A stretch of 64,000 bases of DNA from Planctomycetota bacterium (GTDB lineage: Bacteria > Planctomycetota > Phycisphaerae > Phycisphaerales > UBA1924): positions 62,001 to 126,000 of the forward strand of contig JAFEBO010000009.1 in the NCBI GenBank assembly GCA_018242625.1. Direction: 5' to 3'. Position 1 is the first letter of the stretch. Every line of letters starts with the position of its first letter. The translations under genes and the position numbers were made by a program. Of this stretch, positions 18,361 to 26,322 are shown in pieces. The notes beneath the pieces were generated by a model. The model saw only the letters and a list, made by a program, of their open reading frames with translations, did not search any database and was not told the origin of the DNA.

Positions 18361-19233
18361 ATGACCCAGGGCATGAAACGGACACGCACACTGGCCGGGA
18401 CGATCTGGAAGTTCGGGCTCTCGCTCCTGTCGCTGGCGATCGCGGCCTATCTGCTGATCGCGGGCGCCCTCTGGTGGACGCAGGATTCGATGATCTTCGC
18501 GCGTGCGGCCGGCAGAATGTCCGGACGCGACCTGCCCCCCACCGGCGAGCGCATCTGGTACCGGGCTCCTGATGGAAGACAGATCGAGGCGTGGTATTTC
18601 CGGGGCGCAGGGCGCAGCGCCGAGAGGCCGGGGCCGCTGCTGGTGTGCTTCCACGGCAACGCCGACTACATCGAGAACTGGTCCTGGATGGCCGAAACCT
18701 GTCAGAAGGAAGGCCTGAACGTTCTGCTCCCGGAGTTTCGCGGCTACGGGCGCTCCGAAGGCGAGCCGTCGGAGCGGGCGATCGTTGCGGATTCTGCCGC
18801 CATCGTGGAACTTGCGCTCCAGAGACCCGAAGTCGACAGGACCAAGCTCGTGCTGCTGGGTCGATCGCTGGGAGGGGGCGTGGCGTGCGGCGTCGCGCTG
18901 CTGGTCAAGCCCGCCGCGCTGATTCTCGAATGCACCTTCACGTCACTGGCTTCGATGGCGGATGGCTATCACGTGCCGCGCTGGCTTGTGAGGCACCCGT
19001 TCCGCAATGACGAAGCGCTGGCGCGGATCATGTGCCCGGTAATGCTCGTTCACGGCACGCACGACCGCATCATTCCGTTCGCGCACGCGCAGTCGCTCGG
19101 CAAAGTACGGCCGGACGCGGTTCTTGTGACACTGGACTGCGATCACAACGACCTGCCGGGCAAAGACGAGGCCAAGTACCGCGCCGCGTTCATCGAGTTC
19201 CTGAAAACGCGCGGGCTTTGGCCGGCCTCCTGA
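18361..19233 (+). CDS. Membrane-anchored alpha/beta hydrolase (serine aminopeptidase S33/BEM46-like)
   Basis: 290 residues. An uncleaved N-terminal helix (about 15-40) anchors it in the membrane. The hydrolase domain shows LLVCFHGNADYIENW (oxyanion region), FRGYGRSEG, the nucleophile elbow LLGRSLGGG (Ser169), the acid loop VHGTHDRIIPF and a late DCDHNDLP with the probable catalytic His. This is the layout of BEM46/YfhR-type hydrolases. The substrate is unknown. ATG 18361 was taken; ATG 18373 is equally possible. Confidence 0.85.
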   Translation: MTQGMKRTRTLAGTIWKFGLSLLSLAIAAYLLIAGALWWTQDSMIFARAAGRMSGRDLPPTGERIWYRAPDGRQIEAWYFRGAGRSAERPGPLLVCFHGNADYIENWSWMAETCQKEGLNVLLPEFRGYGRSEGEPSERAIVADSAAIVELALQRPEVDRTKLVLLGRSLGGGVACGVALLVKPAALILECTFTSLASMADGYHVPRWLVRHPFRNDEALARIMCPVMLVHGTHDRIIPFAHAQSLGKVRPDAVLVTLDCDHNDLPGKDEAKYRAAFIEFLKTRGLWPAS

Positions 19234-19273
19234 TCGAATGTGCCCAAGGCCCCGGCTAAAATCGGCACACCCT

Positions 19274-19361
19274 GGAGGGGTGGCTGAGCGGTTGAAAGCA
19301 GCAGACTTGAAATCTGCCATGGGGCTTGTCCTCATCAGGAGTTCGAATCTCCTCCCCTCCG
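19274..19361 (+). tRNA. tRNA-Ser, anticodon UGA
   Basis: Cloverleaf read by eye. The acceptor stem GGAGGGG (19274-19280) pairs with CCCCTCC (19354-19360), with discriminator G 19361. The anticodon stem CAGAC/.. closes the loop CTTGAAA, giving anticodon TGA. A long variable arm (TGGGGCTTGTCCTCA region) marks a class II tRNA, fitting serine. The T-loop is GTTCGAATC. 88 bases; CCA is not encoded. Confidence 0.95.
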
Positions 19362-19398
19362 CTTGCATTCCCTTTGCTTTCATGAGTGCGCGGGTCGC

Positions 19399-20082
19399 TC
19401 AGTCCAGCCGCGAATCGCCCAGCGCCGCACCGGGCGGGGGCGGATGGTCCGGATTAACCCACTGGATGATCTCGGCCCAGCCCGCGCTCTCGGGGTCGTG
19501 CTGCAGATAGCCGTGGATCGGACGGACCGGAGACCATCCGTCCTTGATGTGAATGCTGAGCACCGGGTCAAAGAGTTTTCCTGCGATCACATCGCTGACA
19601 TACTGCCCGATGGACGTGGTGGCGCTGACCTTGTGAAAGCCGGGCAGGCGGCTCGCGCCGACCATGCGCCACAGCCGATCCTGCACCACGAGGCGCCGGG
19701 CGCTTTCGGTCAGGGCCCGCGCCAGGCCGTGGTGCTGGTGGGCCGGGCTGACCATGATGTCCGCTCCGTACAGGGTCGGGCCCGTGGGGTCGTGATCGAG
19801 AAATGTCCCACCGTCCGTAAACACATCCCAGGAGTCGTTCAGATGGAAGGCCCGCATATGCAGGCGGAGCGTGAAATGCACCCCGGCGAGCACTCCGGCG
19901 CCGGTCTCGACCGCCGCGAACTGGCCCTGCGGGAACACCCGCACGTGATCCGACAGCTCTTCGAGCGTGTAAGGCTGCTCGGTCGGATAGACGAGCCTGC
20001 ACAATCGGATGATCTGCTCGAAGTCGCTCGGGAGGACCTGGCGTATGGCGTAGTTGGCGGGAATCATGGCTGCTTCTTGCAT
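19399..20082 (-). CDS. GNAT-family N-acetyltransferase
   Basis: 227 residues (222 from the second ATG, 20067). YAIRQVLPSDFEQIIRLCRLVYP is the usual GNAT opening. The acetyl-CoA-binding region is IMVSPAHQHHGLARALTESARR, matching the V.P..Q..G.G..L motif A. A C-terminal extension of about 70 residues contains DPVLSIHIKDGW, a phrase seen in GNAT proteins of this type that use large substrates. The acceptor is unknown. The gene is convergent with the tRNA-Ser gene and divergent from the sarcosine-oxidase-like gene. Confidence 0.85.
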   Translation of the reverse strand: MQEAAMIPANYAIRQVLPSDFEQIIRLCRLVYPTEQPYTLEELSDHVRVFPQGQFAAVETGAGVLAGVHFTLRLHMRAFHLNDSWDVFTDGGTFLDHDPTGPTLYGADIMVSPAHQHHGLARALTESARRLVVQDRLWRMVGASRLPGFHKVSATTSIGQYVSDVIAGKLFDPVLSIHIKDGWSPVRPIHGYLQHDPESAGWAEIIQWVNPDHPPPPGAALGDSRLD

Positions 20083-20141
20083 CGGTCAGAGTACCAGAGA
20101 AGCACTCGCGACCGGGGCCGGCGCGACAGGTACGATCGGTC

Positions 20142-21326
20142 GTGCGGGACGAAGCAGAGGTCATCGTGGTCGGACTCGGGGCGGCGGGATCGGCCACGCT
20201 CCTTGCTCTTGCGTCGCGCGGCGTCCGGTGCATCGGGATCGACCGGTTTGATCCGCCCCACAACCTTGGGTCTTCGCACGGCGCCTCGCGCCTCATACGG
20301 CTTTGCTACTTCGAACACCCCGACTACGTGCCGCTGCTGAGGCGGTCGTACGAGCTTTGGAAAGAGCTGCAGGCGGGTGCCGGCGGGCCGATTTTCCGTG
20401 AGACCGGCGGGCTGTACATCGGAACGCCGGAGAGCCCGTTCGTCGCGGGGTCGCTCGCGAGCGCGAGAACGCACGGGCTCAGGCACGAACTGCTCGAGCC
20501 AAGGGAGTCTTTGGCGCGTTATCCGCAGCTGCCCATCCATCCCGACGAGGTGGCGTTCTTCGAACCGACCACCGGCGTCCTGTTTCCCGAGAACGCGGTT
20601 GCGGAGTCCCTCCGTCGCGCTCGGTCGCTCGGCGCTCTCACACTGGTGAATGAGGAAGTCATTTCGTGGGAGGCAGGCTCCGGCGGGATTCATGTGCGGA
20701 GCAGCACGCGTTCTCTTCGCGGCCGATCGCTTGTGATCTGCGCGGGCGCGTGGATGCCCTGGCTTGTGCCCGAGCTCGGTTCGGCGCTTTCTGTGACCCG
20801 CCAGGTGCTCGCGTGGTTCAGGCCTCGTGATCCGCAGGCCCTGTATTCACCCCGCATGCCGGCGTGGGCGATCAGCCGCCCGGATGGATCGGCCCACTAC
20901 GGCTTTCCGATGTTGGCCCCCGAGTCAGCGGGCCCGGCCCCCGGGGGGCCGGGCTTCAAAGTCGCGTTGCATAAAGCCGGAGAACCGGCAACGCCCCTGA
21001 CGCTCGATCGCGCGGCGAGACCCGCCGAACTCGAAGAGCTCGCGCAGTTTCTCCGGGAGAGAATCCCGGCGGCCATCCATGATCCCGCAGAGGTCCTCCA
21101 CTCTGCAGTCTGCATGTACACGAACACAGCCGACGGTCACTTCCTGCTGGACAGGCATCCGAAGCACGCGAATGTTGTGGTTGTTTCGGCCTGCTCGGGG
21201 CACGGATTCAAGTTTGCTCCGGTGCTTGGAGAGGCGGCGGCGGATCTTGCGACTCGCGGATCAACCGGTTTGCCGGTCGCGTTTCTTGGATGGCGGCATC
21301 GCACTCAAGGGGATCACCGCGCATGA
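20142..21326 (+). CDS. FAD-dependent oxidoreductase of the monomeric sarcosine oxidase / N-methyltryptophan oxidase family
   Basis: 394 residues from a GTG start. The N-terminal Rossmann dinucleotide motif is VIVVGLGAAGSATLLALASRG (Gly11, Gly13, Gly16), followed by GSSHGASRLIRLCYFE, the monomeric sarcosine oxidase signature. Cys324 in SAVCMYTNTADGHF aligns with the cysteine that binds FAD covalently in that family, and SGHGFKFAPVLGE closes the FAD site. It should oxidise a secondary amine or N-methyl amino acid to release H2O2; the exact substrate is not predictable. The stop overlaps the NosL-like gene by 4 bases (ATGA). Confidence 0.9.
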   Translation: MRDEAEVIVVGLGAAGSATLLALASRGVRCIGIDRFDPPHNLGSSHGASRLIRLCYFEHPDYVPLLRRSYELWKELQAGAGGPIFRETGGLYIGTPESPFVAGSLASARTHGLRHELLEPRESLARYPQLPIHPDEVAFFEPTTGVLFPENAVAESLRRARSLGALTLVNEEVISWEAGSGGIHVRSSTRSLRGRSLVICAGAWMPWLVPELGSALSVTRQVLAWFRPRDPQALYSPRMPAWAISRPDGSAHYGFPMLAPESAGPAPGGPGFKVALHKAGEPATPLTLDRAARPAELEELAQFLRERIPAAIHDPAEVLHSAVCMYTNTADGHFLLDRHPKHANVVVVSACSGHGFKFAPVLGEAAADLATRGSTGLPVAFLGWRHRTQGDHRA

Positions 21327-21841
21327 GTATCGGCCGCCCATCCGCGACCCTTGGAACAGCGCTTCTGGCTGCTCTGAGCGGGAGCGTCTGCCTCTTTCAG
21401 TCTGGCTGCGACCGCGCGGATTCCCCGCCCGGGCTGACGCTCCGCCGCGATGCGTGCAGCGCGTGCGGCATGACCATCGAGGATGAGAAAAGTGCGTGCG
21501 CCCTGCGGATCCAGGCCGCGAGCGGACCGCAGGATCTGCTCTTTGACGACCTCGGCTGCCTGCTCGATTACCAGCGGGATGAGGGAAAGAACGACGTGGT
21601 GCAGGGAGTCTTCGTCCACGATCAGCAGAGCGGCCGATGGATACCGGGGCAAGCCGCGTGGTACGTCTTCGGCGCGGGCGATCGCTTTCAAACGCCGATG
21701 TCCTCGGGGATCGCCGCATTCTCAACGCGGGCCGAGGCCGAACGCCAGAAGGGAACGGGCGTGGCGCTCAACTGGGATTCACTGCGCGAAGCTCGCACGC
21801 GATGGATGGAAGAACACTTCGGGAAAAAGGGAGGCAACTAG
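21323..21841 (+). CDS. NosL-family lipoprotein (copper chaperone-like)
   Basis: 172 residues from ATG 21323. The lipoprotein-like signal ends CLFQSGC. The mature part begins with RRDACSACGMTIEDEKSACALRI, matching the NosL C..CGM copper-binding region, and LLFDDLGCLLDY follows, as in NosL. NosL delivers copper to nitrous oxide reductase, but no nosZ is in the window and this family also occurs away from denitrification genes. It is coupled to the upstream oxidase gene, an unusual pairing. It is convergent with coaB, the ends overlapping by 4 bases. Confidence 0.85.
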   Translation: MSIGRPSATLGTALLAALSGSVCLFQSGCDRADSPPGLTLRRDACSACGMTIEDEKSACALRIQAASGPQDLLFDDLGCLLDYQRDEGKNDVVQGVFVHDQQSGRWIPGQAAWYVFGAGDRFQTPMSSGIAAFSTRAEAERQKGTGVALNWDSLREARTRWMEEHFGKKGGN

Positions 21842-22524
21842 CAGGTTCGCGCTGCGGCGGCTTGCTCCTTCGCCGCCGGCATCATCGGCACGATCACATC
21901 GAGCAGCCAGCCCGCGAACGCCTGTTTGGAGAGCTTGCCGCTGGTTTCGAGCCTCCGGCCGTCGCGGAAGAGCAACGTTGCTTCGACCGTGTCTGCATCC
22001 ATGGTTTCGAGGGGGTTTGCGACCACGATATCGACCTTCTTTTTCGTCAGCTTTCGCTGGGCGGATTCCAGAAGATCGGCGCGTGGCTCCAGGGCAAAGC
22101 CGACAAAGAGCTGGTCTTGTCTGCGTGACGCCGCCACTTCAGAAAGAAGATCGGGCGTTGGTTCCAGTTCGAGCGTCAGTGGCTTGTCCGTCCGCCGGAA
22201 CTTGCCGCCCGACATAAGCGGATTGGGCTTGGGGCGATAGTCCGCAACGGCCGCGGCCATAATGAGAGCGTCCGCCCGGGGCGCATGCGTCCGGAGCAGG
22301 GCCTGAAGGTCCGCACACGTCCGAAACCGGATGACACGCACCGCGGTATTGGCGGGTTCGATCGCGCCGGGCCCAAGCAGGAGCGTGACGTCCAGACTCC
22401 GCCCGGCGGCGGCGTCGGCGATTGCGCTTCCCATGCGGCCCGAAGAGCGGTTGCCGATAAATCGCACCGCATCGATCGGTTCGTACGTCGGTCCTGCCGT
22501 GATCAGCACGCGCGCTGGCTTCAT
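21838..22524 (-). CDS. coaB: Phosphopantothenate--cysteine ligase, stand-alone CoaB
   Basis: 228 residues, corresponding only to the C-terminal half of the usual CoaBC fusion. RVLITAGPTYEPIDAVRFIGNRSSGRMG is the CoaB opening with the nucleotide-binding motif. AAAVADYRPK and the FVGFALE segment follow; KKKVDIVVAN is the usual position of the catalytic lysine loop. It joins 4'-phosphopantothenate and cysteine in CoA synthesis. The CoaC decarboxylase half is not in the window and must be encoded elsewhere. The start overlaps the stop of the DoxX gene (ATGA), so it is the last gene of the YHS-DoxX-CoaB operon. Confidence 0.92.
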   Translation of the reverse strand: MKPARVLITAGPTYEPIDAVRFIGNRSSGRMGSAIADAAAGRSLDVTLLLGPGAIEPANTAVRVIRFRTCADLQALLRTHAPRADALIMAAAVADYRPKPNPLMSGGKFRRTDKPLTLELEPTPDLLSEVAASRRQDQLFVGFALEPRADLLESAQRKLTKKKVDIVVANPLETMDADTVEATLLFRDGRRLETSGKLSKQAFAGWLLDVIVPMMPAAKEQAAAARTC

Positions 22525-23006
22525 ACGACTTCACGATCGTAGTGCGGCGTTGTGCGGGCCGGGCTTTGAGCGTCCGTTGAGGCCCCAAAGCGCTCGCCGA
22601 TGAATGGAATCTGCTTTCTTCGAAGCACAAGGATGGCGGCGGACCCGAAGAAGACGACCAGCGCTAGACCGAAGAGAAGCCCACCGTCTCCCCGAACCAC
22701 GATGCCAAGCCGGGTCAGATGGGCGCCGATCGCCCCGGAGATCACGACAAGGCTCAATGCCGCTCCGTACACCGCAAAGCGCGGGACCAGGAGCAGAATC
22801 ACTGCGAGCAGTTCGGCGACCGCGCTCGCATATCGGCCCACCGGCTCAGCACCCACCTTCGTGAAGATGTACCTGCTCTCCTCCGCTCCGGAGAATTTGA
22901 AGAAAAGCGTCTGGAAGAGAATCGCCGCGACGAGTAGTTGAAGTATCCACGCAGAAACACGGGCGATTCTGCGTTCCCCGGCTTGCATGGAGGGTGTAAC
23001 GGTCAT
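22521..23006 (-). CDS. DoxX-family membrane protein
   Basis: 161 residues from ATG 23006. It has four hydrophobic helices. The first, RVSAWILQLLVAAILFQTLFFKFSGAEES, has the F.K..G.. pattern of DoxX; GRYASAVAELLAVILLLVPR forms helix 2. Members act with thiol or sulfur oxidation systems in other bacteria; the role here is unknown. The gene starts 34 bases after the YHS-protein stop and overlaps coaB, so it is in the middle of a three-gene operon. Confidence 0.83.
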   Translation of the reverse strand: MTVTPSMQAGERRIARVSAWILQLLVAAILFQTLFFKFSGAEESRYIFTKVGAEPVGRYASAVAELLAVILLLVPRFAVYGAALSLVVISGAIGAHLTRLGIVVRGDGGLLFGLALVVFFGSAAILVLRRKQIPFIGERFGASTDAQSPARTTPHYDREVV

Positions 23007-23040
23007 CGTGCTGCTCTCCGGAGCGAATGGGTCCAACTTC

Positions 23041-23967
23041 TTACTTTGTTCCGGCGTGGGGCTGCTCGCCGCTGATCTTCTTCCAGTTTGTGTCCGCCTT
23101 GGGCTCCCATTCGGTCTCGTGCTTGTTCCATTCCTTGAGTGCATCCGAGAAAAAGTCCTTGTAGAAGAGGTGGAGCCGGCCGTCTTTGACTTTGAAGTTG
23201 GTGGGATCGATTTCGACCTTGCTCGCCTTGTAGGCCATCGCGGTGGCGCACCAGCCGCCGTACGTCGGCGTGAACGCGTCGGGATTCGCGTTGAACTTGT
23301 CGCGGTTGGCGGCATCGGCAAACTGGTACATCACGCCGCGCCAGGTCGAGCTGAACTTGGGATCGCCCTTGACCGGGCGCCCCGCGAAATAGGAGACCGG
23401 GTCATAACCCTCGATCGCCAGTCGGGAACCCTTGGGAAGGTTGTAGTCCTTGAGCGCGGGCGACTGTGTCTCTGCGGTGAACCGAGCCTCGAATTCGGAG
23501 TAGGGCAGTCGCTTCTGCGGGCCGTCGCCGGTCCACCGGAACGACTCCCGTCCTTCCGGGTCAAAGACCACCAGCGCCGCGGAAGAAGCACTCAATCCAA
23601 GCTCGGAAAAGAGTCCGCCGCCCTCGTCGATGTAGACCATCGACTCCGACGCGTCTCCAGTGACCTTTGCCGGAGCCTTGGAGAAGACAAAGACCGTTCG
23701 GAGCCCGGCCAGCTTGGGCAGGTTGGCTGCGTAGTCCTTGACCAATGCACTCGTCGACTCATCATCGCTGGAAGCCGGAAGAAACTGCAGCGCGAGGTAC
23801 TTTCCGCTGCCATCTTTGGGAGAGAATGCACCGCCCCCTGAGATGGGCTTGACGACAGCCCGGATATCTGCGGCCGATGGCCCGTTCTGCGGTGCCAAAC
23901 CGGCGGCATAAGCAACGGAGGCGGCAACCAACGCACCCACAAGACCGAGCCGGCGGACATTCTTCAC
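23041..23967 (-). CDS. Secreted YHS-domain protein with N-terminal redoxin-like region
   Basis: 308 residues from a GTG at 23967, preceded by AAGGA and followed by a signal peptide (GLVGALVAASVAYAAG). Residues of about 40-165 look thioredoxin-like in layout (LALQFLPAS, VFVFSKAP, AALVVFDPEG) but carry no CxxC. The C-terminal part has the YHS signature: AIEGYDPVSYFAGRPVKGD, YQFADAANRDKFNANPDAFTPTYGGWCA. YHS domains are linked to metal handling. A two-box promoter candidate lies 41 bases upstream and is shared in sequence with the divergent ECF sigma gene. An in-frame reading to 24180 has no family match and was not used. Confidence 0.85.
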   Translation of the reverse strand: MKNVRRLGLVGALVAASVAYAAGLAPQNGPSAADIRAVVKPISGGGAFSPKDGSGKYLALQFLPASSDDESTSALVKDYAANLPKLAGLRTVFVFSKAPAKVTGDASESMVYIDEGGGLFSELGLSASSAALVVFDPEGRESFRWTGDGPQKRLPYSEFEARFTAETQSPALKDYNLPKGSRLAIEGYDPVSYFAGRPVKGDPKFSSTWRGVMYQFADAANRDKFNANPDAFTPTYGGWCATAMAYKASKVEIDPTNFKVKDGRLHLFYKDFFSDALKEWNKHETEWEPKADTNWKKISGEQPHAGTK

Positions 23968-24007
23968 GTTGAGATCCTTTTTCAGAGAGATATTGAACCG
24001 GGGGTGC

Positions 24008-24033
24008 GATGCCGGGGTTCCCGGTCCGTGACA
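24008..24033 (-). promoter_or_regulatory. Candidate ECF sigma promoter upstream of the YHS operon
   Basis: On the minus strand TGTCAC (24033-24028), exactly 14 nt, then GGCATC (24013-24008), continuing GCACCCC. The same boxes at the same spacing stand before the ECF sigma gene on the opposite strand. The second box ends 41 nt before the GTG start of the YHS gene. Recognition by the sigma factor encoded at 24161 is inferred. Confidence 0.65.
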
Positions 24034-24102
24034 GCCCCCGGCGGGAGGTTCATCGCGTTTTTGGCGAAGAGAAGTACTCCGCCAAACTGAGCCCGAGACC
24101 AG

Positions 24103-24128
24103 TGTCACATTCCGCAAACCGCGGCATC
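24103..24128 (+). promoter_or_regulatory. Candidate autoregulatory ECF promoter upstream of the sigma gene
   Basis: TGTCAC (24103-24108), 14 nt, GGCATC (24123-24128), continuing TCACCCC. The element is nearly identical to the divergent copy at 24008-24033. It lies 32 nt before ATG 24161 but only 11 nt before ATG 24140, which favours the downstream start for the sigma gene. Autoregulation is usual for ECF sigma factors. Confidence 0.68.
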
Positions 24129-24160
24129 TCACCCCTGACATGCCGGGTACGCTCCCACAC

Positions 24161-24772
24161 ATGAACGGGGCCACCGCCACCGCCGACTATGACGACGCCG
24201 GGCTGCTCGCACGCCTGCGCTCGAATGACGAAGCCGCATTCGATGAACTTGTGGATCTGGCAACGCCCCGTCTTCTTTCCCTCGCGCGCAAGATGATGCC
24301 GTCGGAGGCCGACGCCGAGGATGCCGTGCAGGACGCCTTTCTCAACGCGTTCAAGAACCTTCCCGGGTTCGACGGCCGCTCCAAGCTGACAACCTGGCTC
24401 CATCAGATCACGGTCAACGCGTGTCTCATGAAACTGCGCAGCAGGCGCCGGAGACCCGAAACGAGCATCGATTCCCTGCTTCCTGAGTACCTTCCCGACG
24501 GGCATCAGAAAAAACCCCAGAAGAGGTGGCACGAGATAGCCGAGGGCGGCATCGAAAAGGCGGAAATGTGCGAACTGGTCCGCAGCCGCATTTCCGAACT
24601 GCCCGAGCAATACCGAGTCGTGCTGGTGCTCCGAGATGTCGAGGGGCTCGACACAGAAGAGACGGCAGCAGTTCTGGAGGTCACGCTCGACACGGTGCGC
24701 ACGCGACTCCACCGTGCCCGGCAGGCGCTCAAGGCGCTTCTTGATCCTTACTTCGCAGGGGACACTCCGTGA
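24161..24772 (+). CDS. ECF RNA polymerase sigma factor (RpoE-like)
   Basis: 203 residues from ATG 24161; ATG 24140 would add seven. Region 2 has NDEAAFDELVDLATPRLL, DAEDAVQDAFLNAFKNL and FDGRSKLTTWLHQITVN. Region 4 has LPEQYRVVLVLRDVEGLDTEETAAVLEVTLDTVRTRLHRAR, split across its two helices. The linker of about 40 basic and polar residues between regions 2 and 4 is normal. The stop overlaps the anti-sigma start by 4 bases (GTGA), the classic sigma/anti-sigma arrangement. It probably directs transcription from the four two-box elements between 24.0 and 30.6 kb (inference). Confidence 0.95.
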   Translation: MNGATATADYDDAGLLARLRSNDEAAFDELVDLATPRLLSLARKMMPSEADAEDAVQDAFLNAFKNLPGFDGRSKLTTWLHQITVNACLMKLRSRRRRPETSIDSLLPEYLPDGHQKKPQKRWHEIAEGGIEKAEMCELVRSRISELPEQYRVVLVLRDVEGLDTEETAAVLEVTLDTVRTRLHRARQALKALLDPYFAGDTP

Positions 24773-25026
24773 TCCAGAACGACTACATCACCTGCCGCGA
24801 ACTGATCGGATTCCTCGCGGACTACCTCGAAGGCCGCCTGACGGAGGAGCAACGTCACGAGTTCGATCGGCACCTGTCGGTCTGCCCCTCCTGCGTGAAC
24901 TATCTGGACGCGTACAGGAAGACGGTCGCGTTGGGCAGACTGGCATTGACGCCTTCCGACTCATCCGCGCAGGGACGTGCTCCCGAAGGCCTTCTTCAGG
25001 CCATCAAGTCCGCGAGGCGCAACTGA
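24769..25026 (+). CDS. Soluble zinc-finger anti-sigma factor (ZAS domain)
   Basis: 85 residues from a GTG overlapping the sigma stop. It has the zinc anti-sigma signature: an N-terminal Cys in ITCRELIGFLADYLEG and HLSVCPSC (His-x3-Cys-x2-Cys) at about 35-42. No transmembrane segment follows, so it is cytoplasmic like RsrA and ChrR-type anti-sigmas, which respond to redox or metal stress. It should bind and silence the adjacent sigma factor. The redox genes downstream fit an oxidant or thiol signal, but that is inference. Confidence 0.92.
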   Translation: MIQNDYITCRELIGFLADYLEGRLTEEQRHEFDRHLSVCPSCVNYLDAYRKTVALGRLALTPSDSSAQGRAPEGLLQAIKSARRN

Positions 25027-25042
25027 TGATCCGGCAGGGCGT

Positions 25043-25912
25043 ATGACCGCTCCGACTCCCGAATCTCGCCGCATTGCCTGCATGGAAGTCTGGGGCGGCC
25101 ATGAAGCGTTCGAGGGCGGCGTATCCGTCCCCGGGAATGACGTCTTCGTGAGCTGCAGCCCTCACACCGGCGACGTTCGGGGCGGCGATATTTACTACGT
25201 GTCCAACTGCGCAGCCGGAATCATCAGTCGCTTTGTTCTTGCCGACGTCGCGGGACACGGGAGCGTTGTATCGTCCACGGCCTCGGGTCTCCGCGACCTG
25301 ATGCGCCGCTACATCAATACGCCCGACCAGACGAAATTCGCGCGTGCGCTTAACCGGCGGTTCTCCTCCGACGCCGGCCGGTTCGCGACTGCGGTTCTGG
25401 TCTCGTACTTTGCCCCCACAGACCACGCGATCATCTGCAACGCCGGTCACCCGCGCCCCCTTCACTTCTCGGTTCGAACCCGTCGGTGGGCCTTCGTCGA
25501 TTCGCTTTCGCCGGGGGTTCTGGCGGCTGGCAAGCCGCGGGAATTGACCGCGGCCAACCTGCCACTCGGGGTCATTCATCCGACCAGCTACGACCAGTTC
25601 GCGCTCAAACTCGAGCGGGGCGATCTGCTCCTGCTCTACTCCGACGCCTTTCTGGAGGCCCGTGGCGCGGACGGCAAGCCCTGGGGAGAGGATGGTCTTC
25701 TAAACCTGATTCAGGCGACGATTGACGGCTCGGCCAGCGACCCATCCACGATCCGCGAGAAATTACGGCACGAGGTCGCAGCGCGAACGGGCCAGCCCCT
25801 CGATGATGACTCGACCATGATCGTGCTTCATCACAACGCCTCCGACCCGCCCGACCAGACTCTCAAGGAACGGATCGTCGTTCTGGGCAAAATGCTCGGG
25901 GTGCTCTCCTGA
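25043..25912 (+). CDS. SpoIIE/RsbU-type PP2C serine phosphatase
   Basis: 289 residues from ATG 25043, 16 bases after the anti-sigma stop. It has GDVRGGDIYYV, FVLADVAGHGSVVSSTASGL (metal-binding Asp in D-V-x-G-H-G), ICNAGHPRPLHF, LLLYSDAFLEA and DDDSTMIVL, covering the usual PP2C/SpoIIE metal ligands. No sensor or transmembrane domain precedes the phosphatase domain. Such enzymes normally dephosphorylate anti-anti-sigma proteins in partner-switching systems. None is encoded nearby, so its link to the ECF/ZAS pair in the same operon is unexplained. Confidence 0.9.
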   Translation: MTAPTPESRRIACMEVWGGHEAFEGGVSVPGNDVFVSCSPHTGDVRGGDIYYVSNCAAGIISRFVLADVAGHGSVVSSTASGLRDLMRRYINTPDQTKFARALNRRFSSDAGRFATAVLVSYFAPTDHAIICNAGHPRPLHFSVRTRRWAFVDSLSPGVLAAGKPRELTAANLPLGVIHPTSYDQFALKLERGDLLLLYSDAFLEARGADGKPWGEDGLLNLIQATIDGSASDPSTIREKLRHEVAARTGQPLDDDSTMIVLHHNASDPPDQTLKERIVVLGKMLGVLS

Positions 25913-25949
25913 GCCGACACATGCCGCCGGCCGGGGCATCGGACATGGC

Positions 25950-26183
25950 ATGCCGGCGACCGCTGCGATCGCGATTTTGTGTCTCGTTGGGCTGTACCTG
26001 GCGCTGGGGGTGCTTGTGGCGTCCATCGCGCTCCTGCGCGGCCTCTCCCGGCTGGATTCCGGTGCCCTCCACGCACCCCGCCTGCTGTACCCGACGCTTT
26101 TCCCGGGGCTGGTGATCTGCTGGCCGTGGGTGGCCAGGCGCTCGATCCATTTGTCCGCGAAGAGGACGCCCGATGACGCGTGA
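25950..26183 (+). CDS. Small membrane protein of unknown function
   Basis: 77 residues. It has one long N-terminal helix (AIAILCLVGLYLALGVLVASIALL) and a second hydrophobic segment around LLYPTLFPGLVICWPWVARR, ending in a basic tail. I do not recognise a family. Its place in a tight run with overlapping neighbours (11 bases with the next gene) on the way to the ferric-reductase/Rieske gene suggests an accessory subunit of that membrane complex. Confidence 0.65.
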   Translation: MPATAAIAILCLVGLYLALGVLVASIALLRGLSRLDSGALHAPRLLYPTLFPGLVICWPWVARRSIHLSAKRTPDDA

Positions 26184-26322
26184 CCTCCGCCGCCTGCACC
26201 GCTTCACCTGGATGTGCCTGCCCTGGTGCCTGCTCGCGCTTGTCCTTGGGGCGATTCTGGCCCACCAGCGGTCCGACGCGGCCCTGACCCAGAGCAAGCA
26301 GCAGACTGGAACACCTCCATGA
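26173..26322 (+). CDS. Very small single-helix membrane protein
   Basis: 49 residues (MTRDLRRLHRFTWMCLPWCL start). A basic N-terminus precedes one hydrophobic helix of about 18 residues (WMCLPWCLLALVLGAILA) and a short polar tail. It overlaps the preceding gene by 11 bases, and its stop overlaps the next start by 4 (ATGA). That packing is the main evidence that it is real. The function is unknown; it may be a structural subunit of the neighbouring redox complex. Confidence 0.6.
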   Translation: MTRDLRRLHRFTWMCLPWCLLALVLGAILAHQRSDAALTQSKQQTGTPP

